From: Microbacterium yannicii
GTDB taxonomy: Bacteria > Actinomycetota > Actinomycetes > Actinomycetales > Microbacteriaceae
Reading direction: 5' to 3'
DNA length: 64,000 nucleotides
Assembly (NCBI RefSeq): GCF_024055635.1
Contig: NZ_JAMXMB010000020.1
Span: forward strand, 1-64,000
In this document: piece by piece, positions 1 to 7,545 of the stretch
Layout: each line of letters begins with the position of its first letter
Numbering within the stretch: position 1 is the stretch's first letter
The notes under the pieces: generated by a model
The model's database searches: none
What the model saw: only the letters and a program-made list of their open reading frames with translations
What the model was told of the DNA's origin: nothing
Translations under genes and position numbers: made by a program

Positions 1-24
1 CACCCTCCGTCCTCGGCTCTGCGC

Positions 25-99
25 GGGGTTCGGGGCGCATCACGGACGTGTGGGGCGCACCGTGCGCGCCCCATATGCGCACGGTGCGCCCCGAACCCC
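25..99. terminator. composite GC-rich inverted repeat upstream of guaB3
   Basis: Seen directly: a 23-base right arm (77-99) is the reverse complement of a left arm that is split and partly duplicated. Bases 25-39 match its outer part and bases 52-67 match its inner part, with the GGGGCGCA core present in both left pieces. The right arm can therefore pair with either left piece, giving two alternative hairpins. It lies at the window edge, before guaB3. It is probably the terminator or attenuator of the gene upstream (guaB is the usual neighbour, but is not in view). No T-run follows, as is common in high-GC actinobacteria. Confidence 0.5.
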
Positions 100-149
100 G
101 GGGGGCGGCGGGATCCGGCCGCGCGAAGCCCGGCGGGTAGGCTGGGCGG

Positions 150-1274
150 GTGAGCATGGACATCGAGCTCGGCCGGGCCAAGCGCGCGCGTCGCGCCTAC
201 ACGTTCGACGACATCGCGGTGGTGCCCTCGCGGCGCACGCGCAACCCCGAAGACGTCTCGACGACGTGGACGATCGACGCGTTCAGCTTCGACATCCCGG
301 TGCTGGGCGCACCCATGGACTCGGTCGTCAGCCCGCGCACGGCGATCATGCTGGGCCAGCTCGGCGGCCTCGGCGTGCTCGACCTCGAGGGACTCTGGAC
401 CCGATACGACGACCCGACGCCGCTCCTCGCGGAGATCGCCGGCCTCGACAAGACCGCCGCGACCCGCCGCATGCAGGAGGTCTACGCCGAGCCGATCAAG
501 CCCGAGCTCGTGCGCGACCGCCTCGCCGAGATCCGCGCCGCCGGCGTCACCGTCGCCGGTGCCCTCACGCCGCAGCGCACGCAGGAGCTGTACGAGACCG
601 TCGTCGCCGCAGGCGTCGACCTGTTCGTCATCCGCGGCACGACGGTGTCGGCCGAGCACGTCTCGAGCGTCGACCAGCCGCTCAACCTCAAGAAGTTCAT
701 CTACGACCTCGACGTTCCGGTGATCGTCGGCGGAGCCTCGACCTACACGGCCGCGCTGCACCTGATGCGCACCGGTGCCGCCGGTGTGCTGGTCGGCTTC
801 GGCGGGGGAGCGGCGTCGACGACGCGCGCCACCCTGGGCCTGCACGCCCCCATGGCCACCGCCGTGGCAGACGTGGCCGGTGCTCGCCGCGACTACCTCG
901 ACGAGTCCGGCGGACGGTACGTGCATGTCATCGCCGACGGCGGCGTGGGCACGTCGGGCGACATCGTCAAGGCGATCGCCATGGGCGCCGACGCCGTCAT
1001 GCTCGGTGTCGCGCTCGCGCGGGCGACGGATGCCCCGGGCAAGGGCTTCCATTGGGGTCCGGAGGCGCACCACTCCAAGCTGCCGCGCGGCCGCCGCGTG
1101 AAGGTCGATCAGGTCGCCTCGCTGGAAGAGGTCCTGTACGGCCCGGCGCCGGTCGCCGACGGCACCGCGAACCTCATCGGGGCACTGCGCAAGTCGATGG
1201 CCACGACCGGATACTCCGACCTCAAGGAGTTCCAGCGCGTCGAGGTCGTCGTCGCGCCGTACGCCGCGGGATGA
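150..1274 (+). CDS. guaB3: GuaB3 family IMP dehydrogenase-related protein
   Basis: 374-aa TIM-barrel protein of the IMPDH/GMP reductase family, without the CBS pair of true IMPDH. This length fits GuaB3. The GTG start at 150 gives MSMDIELG; an ATG at 156 is the alternative. The N-terminal YTFDDIAVVPS segment and the phosphate-binding VIADGGVGTSGDIVKAIAMG segment (about residues 260-280) are conserved. In the active-site loop (about 216-226) the catalytic cysteine of IMPDH and GMP reductase is replaced by Ser223 (GGGAASTTR where GPGSICTTR is usual). Cyanobacterial GuaB3, which keeps its cysteine as far as I recall, has been reported to act as a GMP reductase; whether this Cys-less actinobacterial form does so cannot be told from sequence. 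Its stop overlaps the SURF1 start (ATGA), and guaA lies two genes downstream, so this is a purine-linked operon. Confidence 0.9.
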   Translation: MSMDIELGRAKRARRAYTFDDIAVVPSRRTRNPEDVSTTWTIDAFSFDIPVLGAPMDSVVSPRTAIMLGQLGGLGVLDLEGLWTRYDDPTPLLAEIAGLDKTAATRRMQEVYAEPIKPELVRDRLAEIRAAGVTVAGALTPQRTQELYETVVAAGVDLFVIRGTTVSAEHVSSVDQPLNLKKFIYDLDVPVIVGGASTYTAALHLMRTGAAGVLVGFGGGAASTTRATLGLHAPMATAVADVAGARRDYLDESGGRYVHVIADGGVGTSGDIVKAIAMGADAVMLGVALARATDAPGKGFHWGPEAHHSKLPRGRRVKVDQVASLEEVLYGPAPVADGTANLIGALRKSMATTGYSDLKEFQRVEVVVAPYAAG

Positions 1275-2173
1275 CGGATGCCATGACCGACGCCCGCCCG
1301 GACGGTGGGGCGGACCTCGTTCCCGAGGCGTTCCCGCCCACGCTCCGCGAGGTGATGCTGCGACCCCGCTGGATCGGGATGCTGCTGCTCTGCCTCGTCG
1401 TGGCGGGCGTGTTCGCGTGGCTGGGGCAGTGGCAGCTGGGCCGTGCGGTGCAGACGAATCCGCTGCCGCCCGGCGCCACGGAAGAGGTGCAGGAGCTCGC
1501 GACCGTCGCTGCTCCCGGTGAGTATCTTCCCGAGCCGCTCGTGGGTCAGCGCGTCGAGACCGCCGGCCGATGGGTGCCCGGCGACTTCATCGTCGTGCAG
1601 TCGCGCTTCAACGACGACGTCGAGGGCTACTGGGTCACCGGTCAGCTGCGCATCGACCCCGCTCGCACCGAGACATCCGCACCGACCTCGGTCGCGGTCG
1701 CAGTGGGCTGGGCCGCAACCGAGGAGGACGCGCGCGCCGCGATCGCGGAGCTGGAGGAAGCGGCATCCGCGTCCTCATCCGACGCCGACGCCGTCGAGGT
1801 GACGGGGCGCCTCATCTCGGACGAGGGCCCGCTGCTGCCGCCGCGCGGCAGTGACCCGCAGACGTTGACCCGCATGTCGCCGGCCGCGCTGCTGGGTCAA
1901 TGGCACGACGTCGACGGGCTCTTCGTCTACCGCCCCTACGTGGCGTCGGTGGACCCGTTAGCCGGGCTCGAAGCCATCTCCTCGCCGGCCCCCGCGGAAG
2001 GGTCGGGCATCAACTGGCTCAACATCTTCTACGCGCTGGAGTGGGCGATCTTCGCCGGCTTCGCCTTCTACCTCTGGTACCGCCTCGCGAAGGATGCCTG
2101 GGAGAAGGAGACCGAGGACTTCGAGGATGCGCGACGCGAACCCGACGGCGGACCGGAGCCTGCGGCATCCTGA
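1271..2173 (+). CDS. SURF1 family cytochrome oxidase assembly protein
   Basis: 300 aa, starting at the ATG that overlaps the guaB3 stop (a second in-frame ATG lies at 1283). SURF1 proteins are membrane proteins that help assemble heme-copper cytochrome c oxidase. The expected two-helix topology is visible: one membrane segment at about residues 35-55 ending in the family motif GQWQLGRA, a long extracytoplasmic region, and a second segment near 245-270 (INWLNIFYALEWAIFAGFAF) followed by a charged cytoplasmic tail rich in Glu/Asp. The small gap and overlap suggest cotranscription with guaB3, a common arrangement in Microbacteriaceae rather than a functional link. Confidence 0.9.
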   Translation: MTDAMTDARPDGGADLVPEAFPPTLREVMLRPRWIGMLLLCLVVAGVFAWLGQWQLGRAVQTNPLPPGATEEVQELATVAAPGEYLPEPLVGQRVETAGRWVPGDFIVVQSRFNDDVEGYWVTGQLRIDPARTETSAPTSVAVAVGWAATEEDARAAIAELEEAASASSSDADAVEVTGRLISDEGPLLPPRGSDPQTLTRMSPAALLGQWHDVDGLFVYRPYVASVDPLAGLEAISSPAPAEGSGINWLNIFYALEWAIFAGFAFYLWYRLAKDAWEKETEDFEDARREPDGGPEPAAS

Positions 2174-2256
2174 CTCCGCAACCGCGCGTCGGGCGCAGCT
2201 CGTGAGGTCTCGACGCCCGACGATCGCGGCGGAATCCCGCGGGTAGACTGGGGGCC

Positions 2257-2757
2257 ATGCCCCGCGCCCCGAAGCTCGCTTCCTTTCCGGCGATCCGCGG
2301 AGCCCTGAAGTTCTACCAGGTCTGCTCCATCATCACCGGCACGATGCTGCTCCTGCTGGTCGCCGAGATGATCGTCAAGTACGCGCTCGGGTACGAGCTG
2401 TTCCTCGGTGGCTCCGGCGGGTTCCTGTGGTTCGCGCCGGTCGTGGAGACCGCCTCGGGTCTCGAGTCGACGGGCGACGGGTTCAACCTCTCGCTCGGCA
2501 TCCTCGTCGGCCACGGCTGGTTCTACGTCGTCTACCTCATCTCGTGCTTCCGTGTGTGGAGCCTCATGCGCTGGAACCTCGGACGCCTGGCCATGCTCGC
2601 CGCCGGCGGCATCGTTCCGCTGCTGTCGTTCTTCATGGAGGCGCGCGTCGCGCGCGACGTGAAGACCTACCTGTCCGAGCGCGAGGCCGCCGAGCTGCAC
2701 TCGCGCGCCGAGCACTCGTCCCTCACTCAAGCGATCCCGACGGAGAACAAGCGTTGA
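2257..2757 (+). CDS. DUF3817 domain membrane protein
   Basis: 166-aa integral membrane protein. The body (about residues 14-130) has the DUF3817 pattern: a first helix [20 protein letters not shown], a loop with GGSGGF, a [14 protein letters not shown] helix, and a third helix [21 protein letters not shown] that ends in charged residues. The family has no established function. Its stop codon overlaps the TTG start of guaA (TTGA), implying translational coupling. This DUF3817-guaA order is common in actinobacteria, so the pairing is ordinary even though its purpose is unknown. Confidence 0.85.
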   Translation: MPRAPKLASFPAIRGALKFYQVCSIITGTMLLLLVAEMIVKYALGYELFLGGSGGFLWFAPVVETASGLESTGDGFNLSLGILVGHGWFYVVYLISCFRVWSLMRWNLGRLAMLAAGGIVPLLSFFMEARVARDVKTYLSEREAAELHSRAEHSSLTQAIPTENKR

Positions 2758-4382
2758 CCGAACTGCCCACCTCTGCCGCGGCGCAGGCCGAGACCCCCGT
2801 CGAGCCGGCGGCCGCCACCGAGCAGCGCCCGGTGCTCGTCGTCGACTTCGGCGCCCAGTACGCGCAGCTGATCGCACGGCGCGTGCGTGAGGCCGGCGTG
2901 TACAGCGAGATCGTGCCCCACACCGCGAGCGCCTCCGACATCGCCGCCAAGAACCCGGTCGGCATCATCCTGTCGGGCGGTCCGTCGTCGGTGTACGAAG
3001 AAGGCGCTCCGGCGCTCGACACGGGCGTCTTCGACCTCGGCGTTCCGACGCTCGGCATCTGCTACGGCTTCCAGGTGATGGCCCAGGCGCTCGGCGGCGA
3101 GGTGGCGCACACCGGACTCCGCGAGTACGGAGCGACGGATGCCGCGGTCACGGGTGACGGCGGCGTGCTGCTGGGCGGGCAGCCGGTGGAGCAGAACGTC
3201 TGGATGAGCCACGGCGACCAGGTCGCCAAGGCCCCCGAGGGCTTCGCGGTGCTCGCTTCGACCGGTGCGACGCCGGTGGCCGCGTTCGGCAGCGATGAGC
3301 GCCGGTTCTACGGCGTGCAGTGGCACCCCGAGGTGAAGCACTCCGACTACGGGCAGAACGTCATCGAGAACTTCCTGCACAAGGCCGCGGGGCTGCCCGC
3401 CGACTGGAACAGCGGCAACGTCATCGCCGAGCAGGTCGAGCGCATCCGCGCGCAGATCGGCTCCGGCCGCGTGATCTCTGCCCTCTCGGGCGGCGTCGAT
3501 TCGGCCGTCTCCACTGCGCTCGTGCACGAGGCCGTCGGCGACCAGCTGACGGCGATCTTCGTCGACCACGGGCTGCTGCGGAAGGGCGAGCGCGAGCAGG
3601 TCGAGAACGACTACGTCGCATCGACCGGCGTGCGCCTCGTCACGATCGACGCGCGCGAGCAGTTCCTGTCGGCGCTCGAGGGCGTCAGCGACCCCGAGCA
3701 GAAGCGCAAGATCATCGGCCGCGAGTTCATCCGCTCGTTCGAGGCCGCCGAGCGCGAGCTGGTCGCCGAGGCTGCGGCCGACGGCGAGCCCATCCGCTTC
3801 CTCGTGCAGGGCACGCTGTACCCCGACGTGGTCGAGTCCGGCGGCGGAACCGGCACCGCGAACATCAAGTCGCACCACAACGTCGGAGGCCTCCCCGAAG
3901 ACCTGCAGTTCGAGCTCGTCGAGCCGCTGCGCACCCTGTTCAAGGACGAGGTGCGGGCCATCGGCCGCGAGCTCGGCCTTCCGGAGGCGATCGTCGCCCG
4001 CCAGCCGTTTCCGGGCCCCGGCCTCGGCATCCGGATCGTGGGTGAGGTCACCGCTGACCGTCTCGAGATTCTGCGCGATGCCGACGCCATCGCCCGCGAG
4101 GAGCTGACCAAGGCCGGCCTCGACGGCGAGATCTGGCAGTGCCCCGTCGTGCTGCTCGCCGACGTGCGCTCGGTGGGTGTGCAAGGCGACGGCCGCACCT
4201 ACGGCCACCCGATCGTGCTGCGTCCTGTCTCGTCCGAGGACGCGATGACCGCTGACTGGACGCGCCTGCCCTACGACGTGCTCTCGAAGATCTCGAACCG
4301 CATCACCAACGAGGTGCGCGAGGTCAACCGCGTCGTCCTCGACGTGACCTCCAAGCCGCCGGGGACCATCGAGTGGGAGTGA
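2754..4382 (+). CDS. guaA: GMP synthase (glutamine-hydrolysing)
   Basis: 542 aa; converts XMP to GMP with ATP and glutamine. The N-terminal class I glutamine amidotransferase carries the nucleophile Cys103 in GICYGFQ and the His/Glu pair in WHPEVKHS. The ATP-pyrophosphatase domain has the PP-loop SGGVDSAV near residue 245. The C-terminal dimerisation domain contains RIVGEVT and ends in the conserved KPPGTIEWE. The start is TTG at 2754, four bases into the DUF3817 stop, which gives a short Ala/Pro-rich leader before the [17 protein letters not shown] core. A hairpin follows immediately. All key residues are intact. Confidence 0.97.
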   Translation: MTELPTSAAAQAETPVEPAAATEQRPVLVVDFGAQYAQLIARRVREAGVYSEIVPHTASASDIAAKNPVGIILSGGPSSVYEEGAPALDTGVFDLGVPTLGICYGFQVMAQALGGEVAHTGLREYGATDAAVTGDGGVLLGGQPVEQNVWMSHGDQVAKAPEGFAVLASTGATPVAAFGSDERRFYGVQWHPEVKHSDYGQNVIENFLHKAAGLPADWNSGNVIAEQVERIRAQIGSGRVISALSGGVDSAVSTALVHEAVGDQLTAIFVDHGLLRKGEREQVENDYVASTGVRLVTIDAREQFLSALEGVSDPEQKRKIIGREFIRSFEAAERELVAEAAADGEPIRFLVQGTLYPDVVESGGGTGTANIKSHHNVGGLPEDLQFELVEPLRTLFKDEVRAIGRELGLPEAIVARQPFPGPGLGIRIVGEVTADRLEILRDADAIAREELTKAGLDGEIWQCPVVLLADVRSVGVQGDGRTYGHPIVLRPVSSEDAMTADWTRLPYDVLSKISNRITNEVREVNRVVLDVTSKPPGTIEWE

Positions 4383-4389
4383 TTCCGCA

Positions 4390-4419
4390 GACGCCTCGGA
4401 CCTTCGGGTCCGGGGCGTC
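4390..4419 (+). terminator. rho-independent-like terminator of guaA
   Basis: A 13-bp stem (GACGCCTCGGACC pairing with GGTCCGGGGCGTC, one G-T wobble) closes on a TTCG tetraloop eight bases after the guaA stop. Only a short pyrimidine tract follows, typical of high-GC actinobacteria. Confidence 0.8.
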
Positions 4420-4479
4420 ACTGCTTTCGCCCGGGCGGCCGGTCACGGGCGCTGCCGAGACGTGCGGGAGGATGGACGC

Positions 4480-5907
4480 GTGAGCCGTGCCCGCGACGAC
4501 GACATGCTGCCCGATGCCGACTACGTGCTGCTGGGCAGCCGTGTGGCCCTCGGGCTGGACGGCGGGTTCGCCGTCGCGGTGCCCACCCGGCTGCGGCTGC
4601 TGGCATCCGCCGGTGCGCCCGACCCGCTGCAGCTCAGCGTCGACGGGGCAACCCCGGAGGTGCACGCTGCTCAGCGGCAGGCGTTCGTGGACGCCGGACT
4701 GCTCGAGCGCACGACGTCGGCCCGCAACCTCTTCGACGACATCGTGGCCGATCCCTCCTGGCTCTTCGCAGCCGGGGAGCCGGTGCGCGACGATCCCCGC
4801 GAGCTGGGCGTCGAGTATCGAGAGGTGACGGCACCCTCGGGCGCGCCGATCGTTTCGCTCCCGGTGTTCCACGACGACCCGACCTGGCACCTCTCGGATG
4901 CCGCCCTCATCGTGCACGCGCCGGACGGCGACCGGGTGCTCCGCGGGTTCCGCGGCCTCTACGCCGCGTGGCTCACGCACCTCGCCGACGAACGGCGGGC
5001 TGCCGCGGGCGATCCCGAGCGGATGCTCGTCGTGATCTTCGAGTCGCGGCAGATCGGCGAGGCGATGACGGAGTGGGACGACCCGCGCGTCCGGCTCGTG
5101 CACACCGTCCACAACTCGCACCTGCCGGCGCCCCACGATGATCCGGATGCGCCGGTGACGGGCATGTGGCAGCGGTGGCTGTCGACGGTCGACCGCTACG
5201 ACGCGGTGCTGTTCCCGACGGCAGCCCAACGCGACGAGGTCGCCGCGCGGTTCGGCGACCCGGGCACCTTCCACGTCGTCCCGAACACCATCGAGCTCGG
5301 CGCGGAGCCTCCGGCTGCGGCATCCCGCGACCCGCACCGGGTGGTGATGCTGAACCGCCTGGCGCCGCAGAAGCGCGTCGACCTCGCGATCCGCGCGTGG
5401 GCACGGGTGGCGGCGGTGCTGCCCGACGCGCGCCTCGACATCTACGGCGACGGCCCGCTGCGGGACGAGCTGCAAGCGCTCGTCGACGACCTTGGCCTGT
5501 CGGCATCCGTCACGCTCCACGGCGCGACCGACGACCGCGACGCGATCTTCGACCGCGCGGCGCTGTTCGTCACGTCGACGGCGTTCGAAGGGCAGGGCCT
5601 CTCGATCGCCGAGGCACTGGCCCGAGGCCTTCCGGTGGTGGCGACCGACGTGCGCTACGGGCCGCGCGACGCGATCGGCGACGCCGGCGTGCTGGTGACC
5701 CCCGGCGACGTCGACGGCCTCGCTGCGGCGATCATCGAGCTGCTCCGCGATGACGCCCACCGCGCCGCGCTGTCGCTGCGCGCGCGCCGCGCCGCCGCCG
5801 CCTTCACCGCCGACGCCGTGCGGCCCGCGCTCGTCGCCGCACTGCGATCCGCGGTGCACCGCCCTTCCCGCCGCACGCCGCCTCCCTCACCCGCCCCCCA
5901 CGGTTGA
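4480..5907 (+). CDS. GT4 family glycosyltransferase
   Basis: 475 aa. The GTG at 4480 is chosen because GGGAGGA (4466-4472) sits seven bases upstream; the longer frame from 4462 would include this ribosome site. The C-terminal half is a GT-B retaining domain: RVVMLNRLAPQKRVDLAI near residue 290, LDIYGDGPLRDELQ, and the donor-sugar E-x7-E motif EGQGLSIAEALARGLP. The N-terminal region (about 20-270) resembles the acceptor half of poly(glycerol-phosphate) glucosyltransferases (TagE/TarM type), so a wall teichoic acid or other surface polymer is a possible acceptor. That is inference only. No signal or membrane segment is seen. The stop codon lies inside the left arm of the inverted repeat at 5903. 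Confidence 0.85.
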   Translation: MSRARDDDMLPDADYVLLGSRVALGLDGGFAVAVPTRLRLLASAGAPDPLQLSVDGATPEVHAAQRQAFVDAGLLERTTSARNLFDDIVADPSWLFAAGEPVRDDPRELGVEYREVTAPSGAPIVSLPVFHDDPTWHLSDAALIVHAPDGDRVLRGFRGLYAAWLTHLADERRAAAGDPERMLVVIFESRQIGEAMTEWDDPRVRLVHTVHNSHLPAPHDDPDAPVTGMWQRWLSTVDRYDAVLFPTAAQRDEVAARFGDPGTFHVVPNTIELGAEPPAAASRDPHRVVMLNRLAPQKRVDLAIRAWARVAAVLPDARLDIYGDGPLRDELQALVDDLGLSASVTLHGATDDRDAIFDRAALFVTSTAFEGQGLSIAEALARGLPVVATDVRYGPRDAIGDAGVLVTPGDVDGLAAAIIELLRDDAHRAALSLRARRAAAAFTADAVRPALVAALRSAVHRPSRRTPPPSPAPHG

Positions 5908-5963
5908 CTTGCCGTGTATGTACGACACGCCAGGCGTGTCGCGTACATATACGGCAAGTCAAC
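5903..5963. promoter_or_regulatory. large inverted repeat upstream of the ClpP pair
   Basis: Seen directly: the left arm (5903-5931, beginning GTTGACTTGCCGT and ending GACACGCC) and the right arm (5933-5963) are reverse complements apart from one G/A difference and a two-base insertion. A single base lies between them. The element is clearly AT-richer than its surroundings. It starts two bases before the glycosyltransferase stop and ends 91 bases before the likely ClpP start. It could be an operator for the nearby ClgR/PopR-like regulator, a terminator, or both; a -35-like TTGACT is embedded in the left arm. Confidence 0.6.
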
Positions 5964-6054
5964 GATGGGGGCGAGGGTGTCGGCTCCGCTGACGGCAGAG
6001 CCGCCGGGAGCGGAAACGGATGCCGCGACCGCCGTGCCCGCGCAGGCTGGGGTC

Positions 6055-6699
6055 ATGGCAGACGAAGGCAAGATTCCCCAGTTCGGGGCCGAGGCGCGTC
6101 GCGAGCTGTTCCAGCAGCGCGTGCTCGTGCTCGATGGCCCGCTCGACGACGACAACGGCACCCTGATCGCGACACAGCTGCTCGCTCTCGCGGCCGAGGA
6201 TGAGGCATCCGACATCGCCCTGTGGATCCACTCGCCCGGCGGCTCGGTGCCGTCGATGCTCGCGATCCGCGACGTCATCAACCTCATTCCCAACGACGTC
6301 GCGACCCTGGCACTGGGACTCGCGTGCAGCGCGGGCCAGTTCCTGCTGTCGGCGGGCACGAAGGGCAAGCGGCGCGCCCTGCCTCATGCACGCATCCTGA
6401 TGCACCAGGGGTCCGCGGGCATCGGCGGCTCCGCCGTCGAGGTCGAGGTGCAGGCCGATGACCTGCGGCACATGCGCGACACGGTGCTCGGCATCATCGC
6501 CCACGACACCGGACAGAGCCTTGACCGCATCTTCGAGGACTCGCTGCACGACCGGTGGTACACGGCGGCCCAGGCGCAGGACTACGGGTTCATCGACGGG
6601 ATCGTCGAGGACTTCGCGCAGGTGGTGCCCCGGCGGCGCCGGCCCGCGGGTCTCGGCGTGGGCGCAGAAGTGACGGCGAAGCGGGAGGTGGCGGCATGA
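6055..6699 (+). CDS. clpP: ATP-dependent Clp protease proteolytic subunit (active-site complete)
   Basis: 214 aa from the ATG at 6055 (MADEGKIPQF), which matches ClpP length. An in-frame ATG at 5965 would add 30 non-conserved residues. ClpP is the barrel peptidase that works with Clp ATPases. The triad is intact: Ser92 (ACSAGQF), His117 (LMHQG) and Asp166 (HDRWYTA). SPGGS and the head-domain helices are recognisable. The C-terminus is Arg-rich. The gene overlaps the next ClpP-like gene by ATGA, so the two are made together. An isolated clpP pair without clpX next to it resembles the accessory ClpP3/ClpP4 type of Streptomyces rather than the housekeeping clpP1P2-clpX operon. That assignment is inferred from context. 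Confidence 0.9.
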   Translation: MADEGKIPQFGAEARRELFQQRVLVLDGPLDDDNGTLIATQLLALAAEDEASDIALWIHSPGGSVPSMLAIRDVINLIPNDVATLALGLACSAGQFLLSAGTKGKRRALPHARILMHQGSAGIGGSAVEVEVQADDLRHMRDTVLGIIAHDTGQSLDRIFEDSLHDRWYTAAQAQDYGFIDGIVEDFAQVVPRRRRPAGLGVGAEVTAKREVAA

Positions 6700-7289
6700 C
6701 CTCGTACACGATCCCCAACGTGGTCGCGCAGCATCCGCGCGGTGACCGCATCATGGACGTCTACTCGCAGCTGCTGACCGAGCGCGTGGTCTACCTCGGT
6801 ACCGGAATCGACGCCGGAGTCGCGAACGCCCTCATCGCACAGCTGCTGCACCTCGACGCCGACAGCCCCGAGCGCGACATCCAGCTGTACATCAACTGCG
6901 AGGGCGGGGACCCCGCTGCCATGCTCGCCGTCTACGACACGATGCAGCACGTGCGGCCGGATGTCGCGACCACGGTCGTCGGGCAGGCGATCGGCGTGGG
7001 CGCGGTGATGCTGGCGGCCGGTGCACCAGGGAAGCGCTCGGTGCTGCCGCATGCGCGCGTCGTGCTGCACCAGCCGGCGGGGCAGGGGAGAGGCGCGATC
7101 CCCGACCTGATCCTCCAGGCCGACGAGCTCGTCCGCGTGCGCGGCGAGGTCGAGGAGATCCTCGCGCGCCATACCGGACGGGATGCCGCGAAGCTGCGCG
7201 TCGACACGGATCGCGACCGCGTCTTCACGGCGACGGATGCCGTCGCCTACGGCCTCGCCGACCAGGTGCTGGAGCGGGTGCCCCGGTGA
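6696..7289 (+). CDS. ClpP-like subunit lacking the catalytic serine
   Basis: 197 aa, overlapping the upstream ClpP by ATGA, with GGGAGG seven bases before the ATG. The ClpP fold is clear (YINCEGGDPAAMLAVYDTMQ, VLPHARVVLHQPAGQGRG, DRDRVFTATDAVAYGLADQV). His125 and Asp174 of the triad are present. The serine position of the GQAASMGA motif is Gly100 (GQAIGVGAVMLAAG), so the protein should not hydrolyse peptides itself. This parallels ClpR-type subunits of cyanobacteria and plastids, which form mixed rings with active ClpP. The likely role is a structural or regulatory ring partner of the upstream subunit (inference). A Ser-to-Gly sequencing error is unlikely because flanking residues also differ from active ClpP. 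Confidence 0.85.
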   Translation: MTSYTIPNVVAQHPRGDRIMDVYSQLLTERVVYLGTGIDAGVANALIAQLLHLDADSPERDIQLYINCEGGDPAAMLAVYDTMQHVRPDVATTVVGQAIGVGAVMLAAGAPGKRSVLPHARVVLHQPAGQGRGAIPDLILQADELVRVRGEVEEILARHTGRDAAKLRVDTDRDRVFTATDAVAYGLADQVLERVPR

Positions 7290-7301
7290 ACGCGGAGATC
7301 C

Positions 7302-7516
7302 GGTCGTTGAGCGAGCGTTGGCGAGACGAAACGCGGTCAGGCGTTGCGCGGTGACCACCCGGCTGCTGAGCGAGCGCCAGCGAGACGAAGCGCGGCGAGG
7401 CGCTGCGCGGTGACCACCCGGCCGCTGAGCGAGCGCCAGCGAGACGAAGCGCGGCGAGGCGCTGCGCGATCCTTCGGCGCGTTTCGTCTCGCTCGTTCCT
7501 CGCTCGCTCAACGACC
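7302..7516. repeat. 59-bp tandem repeats followed by an inverted copy
   Basis: Between the convergent clpP-like and ligD genes. Three copies of a unit beginning TGAGCGAGCG start at 7308, 7367 and 7426, exactly 59 bases apart (the third is partial). An inverted, shorter relative (7479-7516, GTTTCGTCTCGCTCG then CTCGCTCAACGACC) follows. The core GGTCG(C/T)TGAGCGAGCG plus AGCGAGACGAA(G/A)CGC recurs at 53127-53255. The arrangement can fold into large hairpins and may end transcription from both sides. It is an interspersed intergenic repeat family and does not code for protein. Confidence 0.85.
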
Positions 7517-7545
7517 GGGTGAGGGCTCGTTGGCTCAACGACCCG

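Noticed and set aside
2727..4421. Long minus-strand open frame opposite guaA
   Set aside because: It is a high-GC shadow frame: its composition is Arg/Ala/Asp/His-rich without motifs, while the plus strand encodes a complete GMP synthase.
5914..6054. N-terminal extension of ClpP from the ATG at 5914
   Set aside because: It would translate the inverted repeat; ClpP conservation begins at about 6055.
7302..7516. CRISPR array
   Set aside because: The 59-base units are contiguous and nearly identical throughout, with no unique spacers and no cas genes.
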